A DNA stretch of 55,498 nt from a virus, in IMG/VR virus record IMGVR_UViG_3300042691_029566, positions 1-55,498 of that record; one strand, given 5' to 3'. Of the stretch, positions 48,602 to 55,498 are shown piece by piece. Under the pieces are notes generated by a model. It was not told where the DNA came from. It ran no database searches and saw only the letters and a program-made list of their open reading frames with translations. The position numbers and the translations under genes were made by a program. Position 1 is the stretch's first letter; the number at the start of each line of letters is the position of its first letter.

Positions 48602-48632
48602 CAAATGTAAGAATAATATTTGGAATTACCAA
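48602..48632 (-). promoter_or_regulatory. Host-type (Bacteroidota) promoter TTG-N20-TACATTTG (minus strand)
   Basis: On the minus strand TTG (48632-48630) and TACATTTG (48609-48602) are 20 bases apart, a full -7 match to TAnnTTTG. The secreted-protein gene starts 16 bases further on. The -33 box lies inside the last codons of the upstream glycine-rich gene. Confidence 0.68.
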
Positions 48633-49510
48633 CAAGAAATTATACAAAGTCCGTTTCCTCCTCTTCCACCAGTTCCTCCAACACCACCGGTACCACTTGT
48701 TCCTGCTCCTCCTCCTCCACCACCACTACCGATATTTCCGTTACCTCCAAATCCACCTGTAGTTGTTGAGTTAGAAGCGCCACCTGAACCACCTACTGAC
48801 GCGAATGGGGCTAATAGAAAAATTCCTGTATTTCCTGAAACTATTGCAGTTGTTCCACCTGGATTAGTTGGGACGAAACCCGCACCTGTGATATTACCTC
48901 CTGCTTGTGCAGTACCAGGTGCCGCGGCGTTGATACCCGCTCCTCCACCTCCACCACACACAGGAACACCCGCAGTTGCACCATATACTAAAGCGGTTGG
49001 AGCACCTGTTGCGTTACCCGCACCTGCAGTCTGACCTGCGGTTGATGTGAATGTTCCTAAAGTTGAGTAAACACTTGAAGTTTGAGTTGTTGCTGCTCCA
49101 CCCGCACCCGCAGTGACACCTGCACCTCCTTGAGTCCCGCCATTCGCAACTACTACTCTTGTTGTTGCAACGCCATTACCTAATACGGGTAAATCTACTA
49201 TTGTTGTACCACCCGCAGTTCCCGCAGCGCCTGCCGCACCACCATTACCTCCAGCACCTACTGTGACTATTAATGTGTTAGGTATAAAAATTGCGGGAAT
49301 TAATAACCTTGTCATTGCTCCTGAACCTCCACCTCCACCTCCGGCACCCGCGGCACCTGATGCTCTTGTTGCTCCACCGGCACCACCACCTCCAGCACCG
49401 ATAGCAGTGATTTCAATCATAGTTATTCCGTTAGGTTTATTCCATTCACCTGAAGCATAAAACACTTGAGTTTTATATGATGAGTCAGGAAGATTAAATA
49501 CGTAATCCAT
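48626..49510 (-). CDS. Glycine-rich tail adhesin-like protein (294 aa)
   Basis: The start (FNLPDSSYKTQVFYASGEWNKPNGITMIEITAIGAGGGG) matches the glycine-rich domain family found in phage tail proteins, with W-x-x-P-x-G-x-T-x-(I/V)-x-(I/V)-x-x-x-G-x-GGGG. The rest alternates poly-Gly/Ala blocks with loops (GGGGGGSG, GAGGNGGAAG, GGGGGGAG) and ends GGRGGNGLCIISCW. Such blocks recall the polyglycine sandwich of T-even gp38 adhesins, where the loops recognise the host. It is a paralogue of the next upstream gene. Role as receptor-binding tip is inference. Confidence 0.68.
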   Translation of the reverse strand: MDYVFNLPDSSYKTQVFYASGEWNKPNGITMIEITAIGAGGGGAGGATRASGAAGAGGGGGGSGAMTRLLIPAIFIPNTLIVTVGAGGNGGAAGAAGTAGGTTIVDLPVLGNGVATTRVVVANGGTQGGAGVTAGAGGAATTQTSSVYSTLGTFTSTAGQTAGAGNATGAPTALVYGATAGVPVCGGGGGAGINAAAPGTAQAGGNITGAGFVPTNPGGTTAIVSGNTGIFLLAPFASVGGSGGASNSTTTGGFGGNGNIGSGGGGGGAGTSGTGGVGGTGGRGGNGLCIISCW

Positions 49511-49524
49511 TTTATATTATATTT

Positions 49525-50421
49525 TTACCAATAATTTATTACTACAAGTCCATTACCACCACGACCACCTGTTCCACCAGTGGTTCCACCACCTCCTCCT
49601 CCACCACCACAACCAATATTACCATTACCACCAAATCCACCAACTAATCCATCACTTGATGCTCCACCTGAACCACCTGTTGATGCGAATGGGGTTAATA
49701 AATGAATACCTGTATTACCTGAAAAGGTTGGAGACACTCCACCTGGAATAGTCGGAACAAAACCTGCTCCGTTAATTGCACCTCCTGCAAATGTTGATTG
49801 TACTGAAGTATTAATTCCCGCACCACCCGCTCCACCTGTAACAGTCCCTGCGTAAGTATTTGAATTCCCCGCAGCACCTGTCTGAGCACCACCTGTTGCA
49901 CCTGCTTGTCCTCCAATAGTTGAAAAAACACCTAATTTATCTAATACTTGAACTGCGGTGGTTGACCCCGCACCAGCACTTCCACCCGCCCCACCTGAAG
50001 CTGAGGTTCCTGCGTTTCCTCCATTGCCTCCATTACCTCTTAATAGTAATGCGGTTAAATCGGTTGGTGTTGGTACAGAAGGACCAGTTGACCTAATTGA
50101 CTCTACATATGATGGGGTAGCGTTTGTTCCTGCGGTATTTGCGCCACCACCATTTCCTCCAGCCCCAATCACAACGTTTAATGCGTCGGGAAGGAATATT
50201 CTTTTAATTAATAATGTTGAGATTGCTCCTGAACCACCTCCTCCACCTCCTCCACGAGGGTTACCTGTTGCATTTGTAAATCCACCACCACCACCTCCAC
50301 CGGGTCCAATACATACGATGTGTAACATTGTTGCACCTTGAGGTATTGTCCAAGTTGTGGACTGATAAAAAACTTGTGTTTTTAATTGGTTTGTTGGTAA
50401 ATCAAATGAACCGTAACTCAT
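49525..50421 (-). CDS. Glycine-rich tail adhesin-like protein, paralogue (298 aa)
   Basis: It has the same layout as the 48626 product: FDLPTNQLKTQVFYQSTTWTIPQGATMLHIVCIGPGGGG at the start, Gly-rich blocks throughout, and GGRGGNGLVVINYW at the end. Conservation of the ends with variable loops in between (around residues 95-200) is what a duplicated adhesin pair with different binding specificity would show. Located one base from the 50421-50606 gene and downstream of the giant fibre gene. Confidence 0.68.
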   Translation of the reverse strand: MSYGSFDLPTNQLKTQVFYQSTTWTIPQGATMLHIVCIGPGGGGGGGFTNATGNPRGGGGGGGSGAISTLLIKRIFLPDALNVVIGAGGNGGGANTAGTNATPSYVESIRSTGPSVPTPTDLTALLLRGNGGNGGNAGTSASGGAGGSAGAGSTTAVQVLDKLGVFSTIGGQAGATGGAQTGAAGNSNTYAGTVTGGAGGAGINTSVQSTFAGGAINGAGFVPTIPGGVSPTFSGNTGIHLLTPFASTGGSGGASSDGLVGGFGGNGNIGCGGGGGGGGTTGGTGGRGGNGLVVINYW

Positions 50422-50606
50422 TATGGAATACAGCTTGGTTTAGGAGGTTCAGGGTCAGTTACGTAGTAACCATATGGTGGTTCTAAATTTAAAGTGTTAC
50501 AATCTAAATCCATTAGCCTAGCCAATGTTCCTGATGTCTCATCTATCTCCATATAACCTTCAGATACTGGAGAACCGTAAGTGAATAATATCTTTTGATA
50601 AATCAT
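50421..50606 (-). CDS. Small hypothetical protein (61 aa)
   Basis: The product (IYQKILFTYGSPVSEGYMEIDE ... PPYGYYVTDPEPPKPSCIP) shares its start and stop bases with the neighbours on both sides (single-base overlaps), so it is translated as part of the fibre operon. No family was recognised; the Pro-rich tail suggests a linker or assembly peptide. Confidence 0.52.
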   Translation of the reverse strand: MIYQKILFTYGSPVSEGYMEIDETSGTLARLMDLDCNTLNLEPPYGYYVTDPEPPKPSCIP

Positions 50607-51022
50607 TAGTAATCTCCTCCTATAACCGTTGCGTCAATACCTCCAGCCGCTGCCGTACCTATTGTCACATAAATTACATAGTTGGCAGGTATTGCGAAGT
50701 TTAATGGTAATTCGTAGTTAACCGAAGCCGCCGTTTGAGATAGTGTATTTGTTGCAAGTGTTATCTCGTCCCATAATACATTATTTGCTGCGGTTGTAGT
50801 TGCTGAACCATTATTAATCCAAACCCTTGCAACTGTTGCCGAAGCGTTTGAACCTGTATGTCTAAATCTTATTTTTTGAACATAACTACCATTTGTTCCT
50901 CCTGTGAATACAGGGTAAACAGTACCTGTTGTTAAATCCGTAGTTGCGTTCGCTGTTGTAATTGTATTTCCCCATTCAATTTGAGGAGATAATGTAAAAA
51001 TTGGTGTTGTATTTGCTGGCAT
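50606..51022 (-). CDS. Putative virion protein (138 aa), tail-associated
   Basis: The Thr/Ala-rich beta protein contains GSYVQKIRFRHTGSNASATVARVWINNG (about residues 44-71) and IPANYVIYVTIGTA near the end. This resembles small beta-sandwich phage proteins found near tail fibre genes. It lies just downstream of the giant fibre gene. The upstream bases (ATAATATAAAATG) resemble those of the 48626 gene. Confidence 0.6.
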   Translation of the reverse strand: MPANTTPIFTLSPQIEWGNTITTANATTDLTTGTVYPVFTGGTNGSYVQKIRFRHTGSNASATVARVWINNGSATTTAANNVLWDEITLATNTLSQTAASVNYELPLNFAIPANYVIYVTIGTAAAGGIDATVIGGDY

Positions 51023-51051
51023 TTTATATTATTTTATTATTTTTTATTTTT

Positions 51052-54000
51052 TTATATAAGATTAAAGTTATTTGCCGTAGTGTAAATAGCTCCGTAGTTA
51101 GTAGAACCTCCACCACCACCTCCTGATGCATTTATTGTAACTGCACCAATACCATTTGTTGGGGATATTGTCACGTTTGTTCCCGCAACTATTTGAGTAA
51201 CAACATTACCTTGATAAGTCGTTGCTGATATTGTTGTTGACCTAACATTCGTTAGTCCTGTTAAAGTATCACTCCAATTTGCTTTACCGTCAGATGTTTT
51301 TGATACTAAAACATAACCTATTGCTTCTGAACCATCTTGTAATTGAATTGAGTAATTAGACCCTCCATTTAAAGCTGAGAAGAAACCACCTATATTTGTG
51401 GGACTTCCACCATCCTGAATGTCAGCTACCCCTTGAACACCTATATTAGTACCCGTATCCGCAACAGACGAACCATAAACCCCAACAGATGATGACGCCC
51501 CACCAAAAACTCCATAACCAGTTCCCACACCTTGTCCTTGTATTCCAGCAGATGTCCCATCCCCTCTAATACCATAGGATGATGCTGCTGCGGTGTAAAC
51601 CCATAATTTAATCCCGGCAGTTGGTACCTGACCAACTGCGACACTTGTCCCATCATCTCTTATTTGACTATTAGTTAATGCAGTAGTACCAGTCCATTTT
51701 GGAATGAAATTACTAGTAGTTGTCCCCGAATTTATAACTGTACCTGAAAAAGGTAAATTTTGATATGTTGTTGCCGATATTGTATTTGCACTTAAACCAC
51801 CTGTAAATCTAGTTGCACTTGGTATTGTACCACCTGTAAAAGATATACTTAAATTTGGATAAGTCCCACCTGTAGAAATACCTGTTCCACCTGATATTGT
51901 AATAGGTGTTATCCATCCATCCAATTTACCAAATGCGTCTGCGTATGGTATTGCACTTGCCGTAGGTGTTGCAGTACCCACAGGGTCTGAACCTCCACTC
52001 TTATGTCTTGCTGCGTGAGTTTCAATCGTCACACCATTGATAGTTCCTGCGTTGGTAATTGTATTACCACTCATATTTAAACTACCTGACATACTTCTAC
52101 TACCATCAACCAACAAATATTGTTTGTGGTCATCAGCAGTTAAACCTAATAAGTTTGCGTGTAATGAAGATGCGTTAACTCCACCTGCTTTAAATCCAAT
52201 TACTGGTCTTATGTCCTCAAATTCAATTATATTTGAAGCTCCTTGTTGGACGTATATTGAGGCAATTGATACAACCGCATCATCAAAGTACGTTGGAGGT
52301 GTTGGTAAGTCGGCATTCTCAGCTTCAACTAATGTTGTATACTGATTTTGACCTAATACTAAGAAGTATTTCTCATACGCCCCATCACCTAACACGTATA
52401 ATGTGTGTTTTGTATACGCTGAAGTTGTAAGTCCTGATAGCGTTCCGTTATTGTCAAAGTTATTACCTTGAACAAATGTTGTTGCAGATGTGTTCCATCC
52501 ACCGATACCATTTCTATAGTATTGCGTAAATGTTATACCTGAACCTCCTGATGGTAAGAATTGATTTTCAGAAAAGAAATAATCACCATTACTAACATTT
52601 ATTCTAAATGCCGTAGCGTTTTGTGTTACTAATGAACCTGTAGCATAAACGGGACCAAGAGCGATTCTATTAAATGTTGAGAATAAGTTTGAGGTATGTT
52701 GGGCTTTTTGTGGTGATGGGTCAATGAACTCAATTGTTGATGCATTGGTAACCACTCTACCTAATATAATGTTTTCAGTATTATTAGGTATTGTATTGGA
52801 TGCCGATAATATTGAACTACTATTAATATAGATGTAATTGTTTGTATTTGCTCCTAATAGTATTACTGAATTAGTCCAATCAATTCTTTGGAATATTTCA
52901 CTTGATGGGTTTTGTAGATATCCATATCCACTAGATGTTTGAGCCGACAATCCACCAATAGAAGTGATAGTTCCACCCGTCATTGCTCCCATCGTACTTG
53001 CTTGGAAGATTAATGTTGAAGTGTCGGTATGAGTACCATCTTCAAATGTTATAGATATTTTTCTAGTAACGTCCAATTCACCATCATCGTGGTCCAAGAA
53101 CTGCCAATAAACGCCGGGGGCATTATTTGTAATCTTTTGGTGAGATAAACTACCTTGAATTGTGCCTGTTGTAAATTGTTGGTCAATTCTCAAATCTTTT
53201 ATTGTTGAATTAACGATACTGATACCATCAATATCAAAAGTACAACCACTACCTATATTTGGGTTACGTATACCGTAATCCCAACCATTAATGTTAATAC
53301 TTGATATGTTTAAATCAGCACCGTCTTCAATTACTATACATGCTGAATCAGTCGCTGACTGACCAATATTATCACCAACGGTTACATTTATTGACGCATC
53401 AACACCTTGTGCGTAATATGCGATGGTTGGTAATCCTAACGCTCCTGTTGCAAAGTTATAATGGTTTTCTAAATTTGCCGAGGCACTTCCTCCCGCTGAA
53501 ATTACAGAAACTCCATAATTGTAGTCACCATTTAAATCCACATATTCACCAAAAAATTGAGTATCTAAAGAACTTGACTGTACCGCAATATGAGTATCAT
53601 TATCATACATAGAAATTTTATGTACAAGTGAAAAACCTCCAGTGTTTCTGCAAAAAATACCAACACCACCTGAACCCGTCATACCCGATATTGTCATAAA
53701 CGACAATTCATTTGAATCCCCTAATATGAAAAGATAACCGGACTCAAACCCTGATTTAGGGATAATGACTGTTTGTAAAATATCACTACCAACAATACTG
53801 ACGTAAGGGGTACTTGTTAAATCAATTTCTTCCTCTTCAAATTTACCTGGGCCAACACTAATAATATATCTATTTGTAGATGATGTGTTTCCTGAAGATA
53901 TTAAATAACTAACTGCCTCTGTAATACCCGAAAAATCACCACCTTTCTTAGCAACGGTGATTTGTCTAGGGTCTTGGCTAACCTCATAAAGAGGGGCATC

Positions 54001-55498
54001 AGGGTTGATGATTGTCTTTAAGAAATTATCAGTTCCTTGAATCTTACCTGTTGCACCTGAGTGAGCGATGTTTACGTCAATTGTATTGTTCTCAAAGTTT
54101 AATGCGGTTGCATCAATACTTGGAGCCGCCCCAACTTGAGGTGCGTCAATACCAACGGACCATCTTTGGAAGTTAACTGCTGTCAATCTTAAAAATCCAC
54201 CATTCTCAACATAGAAACCTGTTCCCGCAGCTGCTCCTACCGCTTTCGTTAATAGACATCCATTAACGACAAAACCACAACTTGCGGCATCTGCTTTGGC
54301 AAAAATAAGTCCTGTTGTTGTTGTAATTCCACCATTAGTAGAGGTTACGTTTCTTAACTGCATTCTACCAATACCACTACCACTATTGGTTGCGTAAAAA
54401 CCTATTGTGAATGGATAACCACCATACTTAACGTTTGAACATTGCATGATGACATTTGCACCACCATAAGCTACAACTTTTGCGTGAGTGTAGTTTGCTC
54501 CAAATCTAACGTTCTCAACATATGAGATTGCACTTGATTGAGGAGTCGTTGAGGAAGAATAAACAATTGCAGATACTGATGTGCCGGTACAACCCTGTAC
54601 CTGACAATCAAATAATGCCGATTGGTCACTTAAATTAATTAATGTCTGTGAACCATCATTTGCTTGGATAATTGTTGATACTGAACTTTCACCCACAACT
54701 GAAACCCAAGAAGGGATTGTGAATGGGTCTTCATAATAAACTCCACCTGCAACTTGTACACTATACGTATTTGCTGAAGTTGACGCTGTAATACTATCAA
54801 CTGCGTCTTTAATACTATTAAAATCAACCCCCACACTTCCATCAAGACCAACAGTTACGGTGTTGTTTGCATTAATTAAACTTTTAATATTTCTTGATTC
54901 AATATTTCCGGTTGATGAATTTCTAACTAACACACTTGAATCTGTGGTGTTAGTTGTTGGTGTTGTTGATATGTTAAGAGTGTTTGCAGTTAAACCTCCG
55001 GTAAAGTTAGTTGGATTAGTTACAGTTCCACCCGTGAAGTTAACTCCGAAGTTAGGGTAAGTACCCGAAACTTGCATATTAGTTCCACCTGTGATTGTTA
55101 CAGTTTGGTCAGGTGCGGTATTAGTTATTGTTGTAACTCCTGCAACTGTTGACGTGCTTATACCTGTTGAACCATTAATGGTATTAATGAAATTACTATT
55201 AAGATATACGTTACCTGATGCGTCTAAAACAAGAGCATTTATTTCAGTTGAGTTGGTTAAGTTATTGAATACAGGTGCGGAATTAAATGTTGTGACACCT
55301 GAAATATTTGTGTCACCTGTAACTGTTAAATCACCATTAATTGTTAAACCTGTTAATGTTCCACCACTGAATGTTGGTAAGTTTGTGTATGTAGTTGCGG
55401 ATATCGTCGTTGCGGTTATTCCACCTGATACATTTAGATTTGCGTAAACATTGGAGTTGCCGCTGGTTATAAAACCATTTTTTATATTAAATTCGTTT
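51052..55498 (-). CDS. Giant tail fibre with two beta-helix modules (5' end outside the window)
   Basis: The frame stays open without stop from 55498, so the ATG at 55077 is internal and at least 1482 residues are encoded. Spacers like GGITATTISATTYTNLP and GGTxTNPTxFTGGLTANT occur several times. Two pectin-lyase-like beta-helix starts are seen: VGLDGSVGVDFNSIKDAVDSI...VQVAGGVYYEDPFTIPSWVSVVG, and later VAKKGGDFSGITEAVSYLIS...IISVGPGKFEEEEIDL...YVSIVG. Further on are LTADDHKQYLLVDGSRSMSG and HAARHKSGGSDPV, common fibre motifs, then a GxxGxGxGxGVxG region, and a poly-Gly C-terminal part. It is likely a main host-binding fibre, perhaps polysaccharide-degrading. No catalytic residues can be assigned. 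Confidence 0.8.
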   Translation of the reverse strand, partial: NEFNIKNGFITSGNSNVYANLNVSGGITATTISATTYTNLPTFSGGTLTGLTINGDLTVTGDTNISGVTTFNSAPVFNNLTNSTEINALVLDASGNVYLNSNFINTINGSTGISTSTVAGVTTITNTAPDQTVTITGGTNMQVSGTYPNFGVNFTGGTVTNPTNFTGGLTANTLNISTTPTTNTTDSSVLVRNSSTGNIESRNIKSLINANNTVTVGLDGSVGVDFNSIKDAVDSITASTSANTYSVQVAGGVYYEDPFTIPSWVSVVGESSVSTIIQANDGSQTLINLSDQSALFDCQVQGCTGTSVSAIVYSSSTTPQSSAISYVENVRFGANYTHAKVVAYGGANVIMQCSNVKYGGYPFTIGFYATNSGSGIGRMQLRNVTSTNGGITTTTGLIFAKADAASCGFVVNGCLLTKAVGAAAGTGFYVENGGFLRLTAVNFQRWSVGIDAPQVGAAPSIDATALNFENNTIDVNIAHSGATGKIQGTDNFLKTIINPDAPLYEVSQDPRQITVAKKGGDFSGITEAVSYLISSGNTSSTNRYIISVGPGKFEEEEIDLTSTPYVSIVGSDILQTVIIPKSGFESGYLFILGDSNELSFMTISGMTGSGGVGIFCRNTGGFSLVHKISMYDNDTHIAVQSSSLDTQFFGEYVDLNGDYNYGVSVISAGGSASANLENHYNFATGALGLPTIAYYAQGVDASINVTVGDNIGQSATDSACIVIEDGADLNISSININGWDYGIRNPNIGSGCTFDIDGISIVNSTIKDLRIDQQFTTGTIQGSLSHQKITNNAPGVYWQFLDHDDGELDVTRKISITFEDGTHTDTSTLIFQASTMGAMTGGTITSIGGLSAQTSSGYGYLQNPSSEIFQRIDWTNSVILLGANTNNYIYINSSSILSASNTIPNNTENIILGRVVTNASTIEFIDPSPQKAQHTSNLFSTFNRIALGPVYATGSLVTQNATAFRINVSNGDYFFSENQFLPSGGSGITFTQYYRNGIGGWNTSATTFVQGNNFDNNGTLSGLTTSAYTKHTLYVLGDGAYEKYFLVLGQNQYTTLVEAENADLPTPPTYFDDAVVSIASIYVQQGASNIIEFEDIRPVIGFKAGGVNASSLHANLLGLTADDHKQYLLVDGSRSMSGSLNMSGNTITNAGTINGVTIETHAARHKSGGSDPVGTATPTASAIPYADAFGKLDGWITPITISGGTGISTGGTYPNLSISFTGGTIPSATRFTGGLSANTISATTYQNLPFSGTVINSGTTTSNFIPKWTGTTALTNSQIRDDGTSVAVGQVPTAGIKLWVYTAAASSYGIRGDGTSAGIQGQGVGTGYGVFGGASSSVGVYGSSVADTGTNIGVQGVADIQDGGSPTNIGGFFSALNGGSNYSIQLQDGSEAIGYVLVSKTSDGKANWSDTLTGLTNVRSTTISATTYQGNVVTQIVAGTNVTISPTNGIGAVTINASGGGGGGSTNYGAIYTTANNFNLI

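Noticed and set aside
49263-50341. Two plus-strand proline-rich open frames (49263-49460, 49958-50341)
   Set aside because: They are antisense to the glycine-rich adhesin genes; Gly codons read backwards give Pro and Ala. The minus-strand products have clear family patterns.
55091-55447. A 118-codon plus-strand open frame at the right edge
   Set aside because: The minus strand stays open over the whole stretch and continues the giant fibre with repeated fibre spacers.
1-55498. tRNA genes, integrase, transposase, replication origin or attachment site
   Set aside because: I saw no cloverleaf with a CCA-type end, no recombinase motif and no clear direct repeat. A dedicated tRNA scan was not possible.

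Overview
The window is part of a large, AT-rich genome of a T4-like contractile-tailed phage (myovirus). Tail and baseplate genes (gp25- and gp6-like wedge proteins, very long tail fibres), a gp46/gp47-type recombination nuclease pair, a DnaG-type primase and a class I ribonucleotide reductase sit together with many short overlapping genes. The host is very probably a member of the Bacteroidota, most likely a flavobacterium-like aquatic bacterium. This rests on SprB-like adhesin repeats in tail proteins, flavobacterial-looking signal peptides, a small histone H1-like protein of the Bacteroidota type, and promoters matching the Bacteroidota consensus TTTG-N19-21-TAnnTTTG. No tRNA, CRISPR array, integrase or insertion sequence was seen.

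Layout. 1-1157: 3' part of nrdA, closed by a strong terminator. 1229-2168: a flavodoxin-fold protein and a small gene. 2240-24049 (+): baseplate wedge genes (gp25, gp6, a 1979-residue protein with membrane-spanning stretches, a gpI/gp7-like protein) and then tail-fibre or adhesin genes. 24039-31772 (-): a RuvC-like nuclease and four tail-fibre or adhesin genes facing the first set; one ends in a YVTN-type beta-propeller. 31842-38651 (+): primase, PD-(D/E)XK nuclease, small membrane and lipoprotein genes, and the gp47/gp46 pair. 38726-45459 (+): an unknown protein, an RpoD-like sigma factor, a probable lysis cluster with an amidase, and charged proteins that may be packaged in the head. 45513-48196: histone H1-like protein, small overlapping genes, DnaJ. 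48193-55498 (-): a secreted protein, two glycine-rich putative adhesins, and a giant fibre with two beta-helix modules that runs off the right edge.

How it fits together. Nucleotide supply (nrdA), priming, recombination and nuclease genes serve DNA replication. The sigma factor, DnaJ and H1-like protein could redirect transcription, folding and DNA architecture. The two opposed fibre clusters share paralogous small modules and proline-threonine linkers, which suggests a modular set of host-binding parts.

The most interesting new signal is in the non-coding DNA. The heptamer TATTTAT stands in the sense orientation only 4-6 bases before the start codon of six genes on both strands, and further upstream of four more. 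This suggests a phage-specific late promoter that yields leaderless mRNAs, possibly read by the phage's own RpoD-like sigma factor. Host-type promoters precede several non-structural genes. All assignments were made by reading the sequence; no database search was run.
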